The notes: generated by a model from the sequence alone, not told the origin. Positions 1 to 7,362 are shown, counted from the stretch's first letter. The stretch: DNA of 12,499 nt from Deltaproteobacteria bacterium RBG_16_44_11 (GCA_001797845.1 MGQN01000035.1:9814-22312); one strand, 5' to 3'. Numbers and translations are program-made.

Positions 1-119
1 TTATCGGTTTACGGTCGGCAATTTATGGATTAAACGAGGAGGTCAAATCTTTTCCTAGCTCATCTAATAATAAAATTTGTCTATGATGCAGAAAAATATA
101 AGTCATGCTTTGGAGGAAT

Positions 120-644
120 ATGAAGCTAGTTGTTATCACGGGAATGCCCGCAGCCGGGAAGAATATAGCCGCTCAGTACGCCCAGGCGCATCAATATCCT
201 CATTTTTCCACAGGTGATTTTGTACGAACGGAAATCAAAAAGAGAGGATTAAATGTTGATTCTGAAACATCGGCAAAAATATCCACAGAACTCAGGGGGA
301 AAGATGGATTGGGTGTTACGCGCATAGTTGTTGATGAGGCATTGAAGCAAAAAGCTGATGTGGTTTTTCTGGAAGGCATTCGCTCCTGGCCTGAAATAGA
401 ATTGATTCGCAGCAAAGCGTATTGTACGCTCGTGGCGGTTGTAGCCCCACGAAAGCTGAGATTAGATCGCATAAAACAAAGGGGCAGGGGGGATGATTCC
501 GCAGACCATTTTGAAAATCGGGATCAGCGAGAAATAGATTACGGTGTTGCCGTCTGCATTGCCCGGGCCGATGCCTATGTTTTAAACACCGGTTCGATGG
601 ACGATGCTTTGCGGCAGTTCGATGAGATTATCAATAATCTTTAA
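120..644 (+). CDS. UPF0200 family P-loop nucleotide kinase-like protein
   Basis: A 174-residue soluble P-loop protein resembling the UPF0200 family, a dephospho-CoA kinase/adenylate kinase-like group known mostly from archaea. The phosphorylated substrate is not established, so the reaction is left open. The P-loop is GMPAAGKN at residues 8-15; Asn follows the Lys where Ser/Thr is usual, but archaeal members also vary here. A Walker B-like FLEGIRS lies around residues 83-89, a lid-like RGRGDD at 121-126, and an RDQREIDYG stretch follows, all in family order. The length is normal for the family. I chose the ATG at 120 because the P-loop strand starts at once (MKLVVITG) and GGAGG sits at 112-116, only 3-4 bases upstream. 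The in-frame ATG at 105 would place that ribosome site inside the gene. It appears to be a single-gene unit. Confidence 0.8.
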   Translation: MKLVVITGMPAAGKNIAAQYAQAHQYPHFSTGDFVRTEIKKRGLNVDSETSAKISTELRGKDGLGVTRIVVDEALKQKADVVFLEGIRSWPEIELIRSKAYCTLVAVVAPRKLRLDRIKQRGRGDDSADHFENRDQREIDYGVAVCIARADAYVLNTGSMDDALRQFDEIINNL

Positions 645-692
645 ACTAAAATCATGGTTAAATCTTTGCTCGGCTTATCTTTCGATGAAAAG

Positions 693-704
693 TTGTGATA
701 TAAT
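693..704 (+). promoter_or_regulatory. extended -10 promoter candidate upstream of the patatin-like gene
   Basis: A perfect TATAAT at 699-704 is preceded by TG at 696-697, giving the extended -10 form TGNTATAAT. The -35 region is poor (TTATCT near 675-680), as is common for extended -10 promoters. A second TATAAT at 738-743 could be an alternative start, but it also lacks a good -35. Both lie upstream of the patatin-like gene start at 773. Confidence 0.45.
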
Positions 705-772
705 CCATGGTGCTTCAATTTTATAAGACTATTGATGTATAATATTGCTGATTGTAAGCAAAAGGAAGATGC

Positions 773-2569
773 ATGAGGGATGCAAGTAAAATAGCAAGTA
801 TCAACAACAAAGATTTAATTCTCATTCAGCCTAACCGTTTGATGCGGAGAAAACGACAATGGATCGGTCTTCCCCTGCTGAGTTTATGTTTTCTTTTGAT
901 TATTCCGGGATGCAGCACCCAATATGCTTATTGGAATAGCCCGAAACCAGCGATTATCTCACCTCCTTTCCCGGATGTAACTTCCGCCACGAGACATGCT
1001 TCATTTAAAATCGCAGATGACCGCGGAAATCAGGATGTCCTCGTTCTTCTGGCCCTGTCGGGCGGCGGCAGCCGTGCCGCTTATTTTGCTGCGCGTGTTA
1101 TGACAACGCTCCAGCATGACAGTGATTTGGATATACTTAAGGAAGTGGATGTGATCTCGTCGGTTTCCGGCGGCTCTTTGGCCGGCGCCTACTACGCCGT
1201 TACGGAAGATCCTGAATTCGTGATTCCCGTTCCCCGTTGTAGATTGGATTGTGAAGTATTCACCGGGCAATCGAAAATCGCCTGTCAGAAAACAGGCAAA
1301 AAACAACAGCTTGTGATTGGGAAATTAACTGCTGAAGAAAAGAAAGCGGCGCAAAAAGACTTGCGAAAGGCGATCAGCGGTTGTGCCGCAAAGGAGTGGT
1401 CATATATCGAAAGGCTTTTTAATTTATCTCAGACTAAAGTCAGCTCCAACCGGATCTGGATCAGCAGGGATGAATGGGATGAACGGACGAAAAAAGGGTT
1501 GCTTAATCTGAATTTGAGATTCCGAAGAGCCCACGTAGAGGATCTTATGTCGCGGGATTATGTAGGCCGATGGGTTCAGAACTGGTTCTTGCCGACGAAT
1601 ATAGTCCGCTATTGGTTTACCGCCTATGACCGTACCGACATCATGGCCCAAACCTTGGAGGATAATCTCTTTGATACAAAAAATCTGGGGGTTCCTCTGA
1701 AATTCGGCGATTTGAATCCCGAGCGTCCTTATCTGATTCTTAACGCGACGGATGGAACGGAGGCCTATAAACCACAGATGCAGGAACTGAAGACAAAATC
1801 TCAGAAAATGCATTTCGGCTCTGTCATTACATTTACCGATGAGGATTTCACCGAGCACCTGAATTCCGATATCTACCAGTTACATGTGGCACGGGGTGTT
1901 ATGGCCTCCGCGGCCTTTCCGGCAGTATTCAGCTACGTGACCCTGAAGGATTTCACAGATGAAAACGATGAAAGATATCATCATGTCTTCGATGGCGGCA
2001 ACGCCGACAACCTGGGCCTGCGGAGTTTATCCAGGGTCATCAAGAGCAATCCCGACCGATACAAACACATCATTGTCATTCTCGTCGATGCCTTCGTTGA
2101 ACCACCCGGAAAGAGCAGCAAAAATCCCGAACCGAGGAGTTCTTTCAGTCATATTCTCGATATGAACTTTATGGATAGCTTTGACGCTTTATTAAAAAGT
2201 AACAGACAAATAGGCATCAACGAATTTCTTAAAGATAATATAGATATTCAGGATAAACTGACTTTCTGGCATATAACCTTCGATAAGGTTGATGAAAACA
2301 CAATCGACATCACGCCGCTGAGCTACGATGACAACCCGCTGGAGTTAAAAACGCTCAGAGAGGGATTAAATCACATTGAGACAAATTTACACATCTCCGA
2401 TAACGACAAAGCAAGGATAGAAGAAGCAGTCAGGATCATCTTTAGAAAGGATGGCCCTTGCCTGGAACGGATCAAGAAAATTCTCCTGAGCGAAAATACG
2501 GATCGTTCCGGTCTTGCGCAGAAAAGGGACGCCTGTCTTCTAAGGCCAGATCTTGAAAAAAAGTTTTAG
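773..2569 (+). CDS. patatin-like phospholipase, predicted lipoprotein
   Basis: A 598-residue predicted lipid acyl hydrolase of the patatin family, which uses a Ser-Asp dyad. The oxyanion-hole motif GGGSR is at residues 97-101. The nucleophile is probably Ser132 in SVSGG, with Ser replacing the first Gly of GxSxG, as in many bacterial relatives. The Asp of DGG is Asp407. A lipoprotein signal (MRRKRQ, hydrophobic stretch, then IIPGC) places the lipidated Cys at residue 47, so the enzyme is probably membrane-anchored on the periplasmic side. The start is ambiguous: ATG 773 has AAGGAAG at 762-768, whereas the signal peptide proper begins at Met24 (ATG 842), which lacks a clear ribosome site. Between the nucleophile and the DGG is a long insertion with Cys156, Cys160, Cys171 and Cys204, possibly disulfide-bonded. 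The C-terminal ~150 residues are not recognised. The physiological substrate is unknown. Confidence 0.85.
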   Translation: MRDASKIASINNKDLILIQPNRLMRRKRQWIGLPLLSLCFLLIIPGCSTQYAYWNSPKPAIISPPFPDVTSATRHASFKIADDRGNQDVLVLLALSGGGSRAAYFAARVMTTLQHDSDLDILKEVDVISSVSGGSLAGAYYAVTEDPEFVIPVPRCRLDCEVFTGQSKIACQKTGKKQQLVIGKLTAEEKKAAQKDLRKAISGCAAKEWSYIERLFNLSQTKVSSNRIWISRDEWDERTKKGLLNLNLRFRRAHVEDLMSRDYVGRWVQNWFLPTNIVRYWFTAYDRTDIMAQTLEDNLFDTKNLGVPLKFGDLNPERPYLILNATDGTEAYKPQMQELKTKSQKMHFGSVITFTDEDFTEHLNSDIYQLHVARGVMASAAFPAVFSYVTLKDFTDENDERYHHVFDGGNADNLGLRSLSRVIKSNPDRYKHIIVILVDAFVEPPGKSSKNPEPRSSFSHILDMNFMDSFDALLKSNRQIGINEFLKDNIDIQDKLTFWHITFDKVDENTIDITPLSYDDNPLELKTLREGLNHIETNLHISDNDKARIEEAVRIIFRKDGPCLERIKKILLSENTDRSGLAQKRDACLLRPDLEKKF

Positions 2570-2599
2570 CGTAGATGAAGGGGCAAGGCTATGCAGGGA

Positions 2600-2833
2600 T
2601 CATCTATTATGAATACTTCCATAGTAAAAGCAGAATCTCGTGAGACATTTCAGGACAAGCTTTTTTAAATGCGCTGATAATATGTTGGTAGCGATTCCGA
2701 GATTTGCCTGAAACTGCTCAAAAGTTTTACTCCCGAAGAACGCTTCTCTAGTGATGAAAATAGTCCACCTGTCGCCCATGGTTTCAATGGTGTTGTCTAC
2801 CGAAGAAACAGGAAGCTTCCTTTTCTGTTTCAT
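2600..2833 (-). pseudogene. truncated HxlR-family transcriptional regulator
   Basis: The minus strand encodes about 77 residues from an ATG at 2831-2833 (MKQKRKLP...). MGDRWTIFITREAFFGSKTF matches the HxlR winged-helix core, usually GGRWTLLILRELLLG.R.F. The region then reads through the recognition helix (LGIATNILSAHLKKL) and a wing-like LTR...YYGSIHNR before a stop. Intact HxlR proteins run about 100-120 residues and continue with an R.EY.LT segment and a dimerisation helix, both absent here. The Cys often found near the N terminus of the domain appears replaced by Ser. AAGGA lies about 10 bases before the start. An in-frame upstream ATG would extend it to 2914, but that part has no HxlR similarity. 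It is divergent from the hydrolase gene at 2945, so it may once have controlled it. It is probably non-functional, though a short DNA-binding peptide is possible. Confidence 0.65.
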
Positions 2834-2916
2834 ATGAATATCATCCTTCAGATTTTGCGTTGGTTCATGTATCGATTCAGTGAAGCTTGTGCAGTCAAAG
2901 GTGAGAAAAGACAAAA

Positions 2917-2922
2917 TATAAT
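2917..2922 (+). promoter_or_regulatory. possible -10 element for the hydrolase gene
   Basis: TATAAT at 2917-2922 lies in an AT-rich stretch directly upstream of the ribosome site AAGGAA (2932-2937). No convincing -35 element is present at the correct spacing, so this is weak support. It lies in the 111-base gap between the divergent HxlR remnant and the hydrolase. Confidence 0.25.
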
Positions 2923-2944
2923 TTATATTATAAGGAATAGATGT

Positions 2945-3967
2945 ATGAATAAAACAAAAATACTCGGCATCATTTTAATGATTGTATTGATGGCTCAACA
3001 TGTACATGGCAATGAGGGGAAAACACCGCGGCAGAAAGCTGATCCTCAGAAGTTTACCCGGATCGATACTACTTTCAAAAGCCAGGGAACAACCTGTGCC
3101 GCATGGCTTTACTTGCCTAAAGGCGTCAGCAGACCTCCTGTTGTTATCATGGCCCACGGGTTTGGCGGAGAACGAACCATGCGGTTACCTGCATACGCAG
3201 AGTACTTTGTCAGTCAGGGGTTGGGCTGTCTTGTCTTTGATTATCGCACCTTCGGCGACAGCAAAGGCGAACCACGGAATTATGTCAATCCTACACGACA
3301 TCTGGAGGACTGGCAGGCGGCCATAACCTTTGCCCGATCTCTGGATTCGGTGGATAATAAACGCATGGCGTTGTGGGGGACCTCCTTCAGCGGCGGACAT
3401 GTGATCGTGACCGCGGCGCGTACCCCGGGCATCTCGGCTATTGTCGCCCAGGTTCCCTTTGTGGATGGACGTTCATCCGGCCGGAGTTTTGGGTATAAGC
3501 TCCAGGCCGTGTATCACGGACTATTGGATGCAATAGGCGCGGCCCTGTTTAACCACAGACATTATGTGCCCATGGTAGGGGGGCCTGATACATTTGCCAT
3601 GCTCAATACACCGGACGCCCTGGAAGGAGCAAAAAAACTTCTGCCCCCGAGCGTAAGCCCCGGTAGGAAATGCCCCGCAAACATAGCCTTGACCTCGTTT
3701 TTTTACCGCCCAATAAAATTTGCCCCCAAGGTAGTCTGCCCCGCTTTGATCATTTATGCCCAACAGGATACGTTGATATCGCCTCAAGACGTCAGGAAAA
3801 CTGCGAAAAGCATGCAGAAGACAACAGTGATCGGCCTGCCGGTTAAACATTTCGATGTTTATGAAGGGGAGACGTTCGAGAAGGTGGTCAAACTGGAAGC
3901 TGAATTTTTAAAAAAGCAATTTGCCCGTGCTCCTGTGGGCTTGCGGAAAGATGCCGGTATCAAATAA
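2945..3967 (+). CDS. secreted alpha/beta hydrolase (S15/dienelactone-hydrolase-like)
   Basis: A 340-residue alpha/beta-fold hydrolase with an N-terminal signal peptide (MNKTKILGIILMIVLMAQHVHG), so it probably acts in the periplasm or outside. The oxyanion HGFGG motif and FDYRTFGDSKGEP follow in the usual order. The nucleophile elbow is GTSFSGG with Ser147 as probable nucleophile, of the GxS[FY]xG form seen in S15-type peptidases and related esterases. Asp275 (YAQQDTLIS) and His302 (VKHFDVY) complete the triad. The substrate could be an ester, lactone or small peptide; the sequence does not decide. I chose ATG 2945 because AAGGAA lies 7 bases upstream and the signal peptide starts there. A longer in-frame start at 2834 would bury the signal peptide and overlap the divergent regulator remnant. 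Confidence 0.85.
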   Translation: MNKTKILGIILMIVLMAQHVHGNEGKTPRQKADPQKFTRIDTTFKSQGTTCAAWLYLPKGVSRPPVVIMAHGFGGERTMRLPAYAEYFVSQGLGCLVFDYRTFGDSKGEPRNYVNPTRHLEDWQAAITFARSLDSVDNKRMALWGTSFSGGHVIVTAARTPGISAIVAQVPFVDGRSSGRSFGYKLQAVYHGLLDAIGAALFNHRHYVPMVGGPDTFAMLNTPDALEGAKKLLPPSVSPGRKCPANIALTSFFYRPIKFAPKVVCPALIIYAQQDTLISPQDVRKTAKSMQKTTVIGLPVKHFDVYEGETFEKVVKLEAEFLKKQFARAPVGLRKDAGIK

Positions 3968-4101
3968 AGTACCCCACAGCATGAAAGAATTTAGGTACAG
4001 CGGGGGTTTTATTCGAAAGCCGCTAAAAAAGACCCGTTGACAAATTCATAGATAATAAGCAAATTCAGTTTTAAGTCCAGTGTCAGGAAAGGAGATGCAT
4101 G

Positions 4102-4728
4102 ATGTTTCGCTTAAATCGTGTCATTGTAATTATTGCTTTTGTGCTTATCGCAATGGGAATTCTTCCATGGGCGGCCGTTGCGGCCTCAGAATCACAATCT
4201 TCAATCGAACAGACTTTTCAAAAGGCAAAAAAGGATTACCTGGAGAAAAACATTAATTCCGCGGCTCAACAAATTCAAAAGGGCGCATCGTATATTAAGG
4301 CGGAAGCGGCAAAAGCGTCGGTTCAGGGAAAAGAAACTCTGGCGGCATCGGCTCAGGAATTGGAAAAACTGGCTGATGATGTGAAAAAAGGAACAGTAAC
4401 ATCGGTAAAAAGAATTGAAGATGCTTTTGCGCGCGCCTATCTCGCGCTAGCAGCGGATTCCCAGATCAAATCAACAGAATCATGGGCTAAAAAAGAGGCG
4501 GCAAAAGCCGGCGAGGCCCTCGATTCGGCCACTAAGAATTTAGAGAAAAGCTTTGCCTGGGCCGGTCAGAAAGTTGAAAAAAACACGAAAGAAGTTATGG
4601 AAAAGTCTGAAGAGCTTTCGCTGAAATTAAAGAAAAAAGGCAGTCTGATTGCTGAAGAGGTCGGAAAAGGACTGAAAGACGCGGGAAACGAAATCGAAAA
4701 ATTTGGAAAAAGAATTTCTCCTAAGTGA
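4102..4728 (+). CDS. exported Lys/Ala/Glu-rich helical protein of unknown function
   Basis: A protein of 208 residues with a clear Sec signal peptide (FRLNRVIVIIAFVLIAMGILPWAAVAA) and probable cleavage in the AVAAS region. The mature part is almost entirely charged and Ala-rich amphipathic helix with no Cys, suggesting a periplasmic helical bundle or coiled coil. Visible segments are KAKKDYLEKN, AASAQELEKLADDVKKG, EDAFARAYLALAADS, ESWAKKEAAKAG and EEVGKGLKDAGNEIEKFG. From memory, this pattern recurs in unnamed conserved proteins of Desulfobacterota and Nitrospirota, but I know no assigned function. GGAG at 4091-4094 is 7 bases from ATG 4102 and 4 bases from the tandem ATG at 4099, so 4102 is slightly preferred. 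TTGACA at 4037-4042 could be a -35, but no good -10 follows. It could also act in envelope stress or periplasmic stabilisation; that is speculation. Confidence 0.7.
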   Translation: MFRLNRVIVIIAFVLIAMGILPWAAVAASESQSSIEQTFQKAKKDYLEKNINSAAQQIQKGASYIKAEAAKASVQGKETLAASAQELEKLADDVKKGTVTSVKRIEDAFARAYLALAADSQIKSTESWAKKEAAKAGEALDSATKNLEKSFAWAGQKVEKNTKEVMEKSEELSLKLKKKGSLIAEEVGKGLKDAGNEIEKFGKRISPK

Positions 4729-4819
4729 GATAGTGAAAAAGAAACGTTCCCACAAAATTTAATCCTATTCTCTGCGGGATTCTATTCTTCTGCCATCCTT
4801 TGCGAAAGAGGTGACTACG

Positions 4820-5677
4820 ATGGAACAAAACATGGACGTTGTCACTAAAAGAGTTAAAGGGTTAGTTGTCATTACCGGTTGTGACAGCGGCATCGGTAAA
4901 GCTCTGGCGCAAGGGCTGGCAGGGCAGGGTTACAAAGTTGCCGTTTCTTATCTGCGTGAAAATAATTTTGAAAATAATCCTCAAATCTTTGCTCAAAAGC
5001 TGGATCTGGAAAGCAAAGCTGAAGTTAAAAGCTTTTGCGATTCGATAAAACTTCTTTGCAAAGAAAATCTTCCCTTGTCCGCGGTGGTCACTAATGCGGG
5101 TGTTGCCTTAGGTGGGCCGGTGGAGAATGTACCGCTGGATTTATATCGAAAAAGCTTTGAGATTAATTTCTTCGGCGCGGTGGCGATTATTCAGGCGCTG
5201 ATTCCGGAATTAATCAAGAGCAAAGGAAAGATTTGTATCATCGGCTCGATGGCCGGCAGGATTGCCATGCCGTTTCTTTCGCCATACGCTTCATCCAAGT
5301 TTGCCCTGGAAGGATTTTGCGATTCTTTGAGGCGGGAAATGAATCCTTTTGGCGTAAAAACGATTATGATAGAACCTGCGGCTGTGGCGACGCCGATTTG
5401 GAATAACGCCAAAGAGCAGGATATCTCTTTTGTCGATGAAAAATATATGGAGAGCTTGCTTACTTTTCAGGATAACTTTATCGAAGGCGGCAATGAAGGA
5501 ATGCCTGTGGAGAAGGCAGCAGGTATAATCGCCGATATTTTAGAAAAAAAGAAACCGAAAGCCAGATACATCATTGCCAAGAATATGATGACCTTTAAAA
5601 TTCTTTTGCGCTTGCCTTCAATCGTTCTCGACAAAATTGTGATAAAGATGTTCAAGATGAATTATGGTGATCATTAG
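4820..5677 (+). CDS. short-chain dehydrogenase/reductase (classical SDR)
   Basis: A 285-residue NAD(P)-dependent oxidoreductase of the classical SDR family. The cofactor-binding glycine motif is TGCDSGIG (residues 19-26), followed by the structural NAG of VTNAGVALGG. The catalytic set is Ser143, Tyr156 and Lys160, in GSMAG and YASSK, with the usual 13-residue Ser-Tyr spacing. The TGCDSG form and the SPYASSKFALEGFCDSLRREM segment recall the retinol/hydroxysteroid/hydroxybutyrate dehydrogenase branch. A lipid-like alcohol or ketone substrate is therefore plausible but unproven. The C-terminal 30 residues are basic and hydrophobic (KNMMTFKILLRLPSIVLDKI) and might touch the membrane. Start: AGAGGTGA (4807-4814) lies just upstream of ATG 4820. 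An in-frame GTG at 4811 falls inside that site and is rejected. A likely terminator follows at 5681. Confidence 0.88.
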   Translation: MEQNMDVVTKRVKGLVVITGCDSGIGKALAQGLAGQGYKVAVSYLRENNFENNPQIFAQKLDLESKAEVKSFCDSIKLLCKENLPLSAVVTNAGVALGGPVENVPLDLYRKSFEINFFGAVAIIQALIPELIKSKGKICIIGSMAGRIAMPFLSPYASSKFALEGFCDSLRREMNPFGVKTIMIEPAAVATPIWNNAKEQDISFVDEKYMESLLTFQDNFIEGGNEGMPVEKAAGIIADILEKKKPKARYIIAKNMMTFKILLRLPSIVLDKIVIKMFKMNYGDH

Positions 5678-5680
5678 CGG

Positions 5681-5709
5681 TAATCGAATCCTGTCGATTA
5701 TTTCTGTTT
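5681..5709 (+). terminator. probable rho-independent terminator after the SDR gene
   Basis: TAATCGA (5681-5687) and TCGATTA (5694-5700) form a perfect 7-bp stem with a 6-base loop (ATCCTG). G-U pairs could extend it, and a T-rich tail TTTCTGTTT follows. The stem is AT-rich, so the terminator is probably moderate. It lies 4 bases after the SDR stop codon and upstream of the next promoter. Confidence 0.5.
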
Positions 5710-5742
5710 ATTTATAGAATAAACGTAATAATTTTTTTTACT

Positions 5743-5770
5743 TTGACAGTTTGTATTAATGTGCTATGAA
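5743..5770 (+). promoter_or_regulatory. sigma70-type promoter for the LsrG-like/Fe-ADH operon
   Basis: A perfect TTGACA at 5743-5748 is followed after 16 bases by TATGAA at 5765-5770, a 4/6 match to the -10 consensus. Transcription would start near 5777, about 18 bases before the ATG at 5795. This supports 5795 as the start of the next gene, because the in-frame ATG at 5759 would lie upstream of the transcript. Confidence 0.5.
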
Positions 5771-5794
5771 AAATCTGCGCACGGGAGGTTTTTC

Positions 5795-6109
5795 ATGATA
5801 GTCACAATTGTAAATATTCTTGTTAAACCGGAAAATATTAATCGGTTTATTGAAGCAACAATTGAGAATCATAATAATTCAGTAAAAGAAAAAGGAAATC
5901 TAAGATTTGATGTTTTACAGCATCGGGATAACCCTGCGGCATTTTCTCTGTATGAAGCATATGAATCCGACGAGACATCTGCCGCACATAAAAAAACAGC
6001 TCATTATCTAAAATGGCGTGAAATCGTTGAACCCTGGATGGCCCAGCCGCGCAAAGGAATCGTACATACAATTATTGCGCCGGTAGAAAAATTCGCATGG
6101 AAGAGATAA
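5795..6109 (+). CDS. ABM-superfamily protein, LsrG-like
   Basis: A 104-residue antibiotic-biosynthesis-monooxygenase (ABM) fold protein, a small dimeric ferredoxin-like barrel. The order IVTIVNILVKPENINRFIE, NHNNSVKEKGNLRFDVLQ, FSLYEAYESDE and HKKTAHYLKW...MAQPRK closely tracks E. coli LsrG as I recall it (GNLRFDVLQ, YEAY, HKTTPHY, GPRK). LsrG isomerises the phosphorylated autoinducer-2 breakdown product, but no lsrK, lsrF or lsr transporter gene lies in this window, so AI-2 processing is not implied. The protein may isomerise another dicarbonyl or act as a small monooxygenase. The start at 5795 has GGGAGG at 5783-5788, 6 bases upstream. Its last 13 bases overlap the start of the dehydrogenase gene, so the two are probably translationally coupled and act on linked metabolites. 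Confidence 0.8.
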   Translation: MIVTIVNILVKPENINRFIEATIENHNNSVKEKGNLRFDVLQHRDNPAAFSLYEAYESDETSAAHKKTAHYLKWREIVEPWMAQPRKGIVHTIIAPVEKFAWKR

Positions 6110-7272
6110 GCTCTTTTTGTATCTCCGGCCTGCCCAAGATTATTTTTGGTGCTGGTACATTTTCCGATCTTCATAAAATAATACGATCGTATGGCCGTAA
6201 TGTACTCATTATTACCGGCGGAGAATCGTTTAAACACTCCGGCCGATTTGATGCGCTTGCCTCTCAACTCAATCAAGCAAGGATAAAATACAATGCTGTA
6301 TCTGTTCGGGGTGAACCAACAGCAGAATCTATCGATGCAATAACCCGTGAATATCGCCAGATACCGGTCAACGTCGTTGTTGCCATCGGCGGTGGAAGCG
6401 TCATTGACTGTGGTAAGGCCATTGCCGCAATGCTTGCCGAAGATGGTAATGTCAAAGACTACCTGGAAGGTGTTGGAACCGGAAAACTCTCCGGAGCAAA
6501 AATTCCATTTATTGCAGTTCCCACAACCGCCGGCACAGGAAGTGAAGCAACAAAGAATGCCGTCGTGTGCGATCGGAAAGAGGGATATAAAAAATCTCTT
6601 CGGCATGATGCATACATGCCCGATGTTGCTGTCGTTGATCCCGAACTTACCCTGACCGCACCACAGCAGATTACAATTGCTTGCGGACTTGATGCCATAA
6701 CACAACTGATTGAATCGTACACCTCAATAAAAGCAAACGTTTTTACCGATTCTCTGGCCTTAAAGGCGCTTTCATTAGCTTTCCAAAGTCTGCTTCCGCT
6801 GAGTACTGATCAAAGTGATGATATAATTCTGCGGGGAAAAATGTCGTATGCGGCGCTGATTTCGGGGATAACGCTCAGCCATGCCGGTCTCGGTGCGGTG
6901 CACGGCATGGCGGGACCTCTCGGCGGATTGTTTCCGGTGCCGCACGGGATAGCCTGCGGGAAGCTCCTGTATCCGGTAATGACCCATGTGGTAAAAAAAA
7001 TTATTGATGAAAAAAACCTTGCGGCACAGAAGCGTTTTGCCGCTATCGGCAGACTCTTCACCGGGAATTCCGGGAATGATGACATCCTTTGCTGTGAACT
7101 CTTTCTTGGCGTTCTTCGCAACTGGACAGAGATGCTAAAACTTCCACAGCTTTCGTGCTTTGGCATGACATCTGCCGATATGGGAAAAGCAATCACTCTT
7201 GCGGACAGTAAAAACAGCCCTGCACTTCTTTCCCCAAAAGAGATGAGAATTATTTTGGAAAGTGTCCTTTGA
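6097..7272 (+). CDS. iron-containing-type alcohol dehydrogenase
   Basis: A 391-residue group III (iron-type) alcohol dehydrogenase, the usual length, that would interconvert an aldehyde or ketone and an alcohol with NAD(P)H. The N-terminal dinucleotide domain shows GGGSVIDCGK at residues 98-107, then PTTAGTGSEAT. The C-terminal helical domain holds the metal site. Aligned with E. coli FucO (Asp196, His200, His263, His277), the positions here are Asp199, Gln203, His269 and His283. One metal-ligand His is therefore Gln. The nearby His of HGMAH is Gly273 (HGMAGPLGG). I recall a natural subgroup with GLDA..QLIE and AAPLGG motifs, so this is probably a subfamily trait and not decay. The ATG at 6097 lies inside the preceding gene with only a weak ribosome site, pointing to coupled translation. 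The substrate is unknown; the LsrG-like partner hints at a hydroxyketone or sugar-derived carbonyl. Confidence 0.85.
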   Translation: MEEISSFCISGLPKIIFGAGTFSDLHKIIRSYGRNVLIITGGESFKHSGRFDALASQLNQARIKYNAVSVRGEPTAESIDAITREYRQIPVNVVVAIGGGSVIDCGKAIAAMLAEDGNVKDYLEGVGTGKLSGAKIPFIAVPTTAGTGSEATKNAVVCDRKEGYKKSLRHDAYMPDVAVVDPELTLTAPQQITIACGLDAITQLIESYTSIKANVFTDSLALKALSLAFQSLLPLSTDQSDDIILRGKMSYAALISGITLSHAGLGAVHGMAGPLGGLFPVPHGIACGKLLYPVMTHVVKKIIDEKNLAAQKRFAAIGRLFTGNSGNDDILCCELFLGVLRNWTEMLKLPQLSCFGMTSADMGKAITLADSKNSPALLSPKEMRIILESVL

Positions 7273-7304
7273 GGTACAAGGCAGAACATATTGCCACATG
7301 AATA

Positions 7305-7333
7305 TTGACATTTTCCTCATTAATCTCTAGATT
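7305..7333 (+). promoter_or_regulatory. sigma70-type promoter for the FmdB-like gene
   Basis: A perfect TTGACA (7305-7310), a 17-base spacer and TAGATT (7328-7333, 4/6 match to TATAAT) lie 29 bases upstream of the ATG at 7363. The implied leader is about 22 bases, which fits a simple unregulated promoter. Confidence 0.55.
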
Positions 7334-7362
7334 AAAACAAAAAGCGTCAGAGAAGTGAAAAT

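Noticed and set aside
1..104. C-terminal end of a gene entering from the left edge
   Set aside because: All three forward frames stop within about 110 bases and none of the short peptides is recognisable, so no coding call is possible.
2834..2944. N-terminal extension of the alpha/beta hydrolase to an upstream ATG
   Set aside because: It would put residues ahead of a clear signal peptide, lacks a ribosome site, and overlaps the divergent regulator start region.
3969..4015. Possible terminator after the hydrolase gene (ACCCC ... GGGGGTTTTA)
   Set aside because: The stem is only 5-6 bp around a loop of about 26 bases, and a competing GTACC/GGTAC pairing exists, so it is too weak to annotate.
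5759..5794. Upstream ATG for the LsrG-like protein
   Set aside because: It lies between the promoter -35 and -10 elements, while GGGAGG is correctly spaced for the ATG at 5795.
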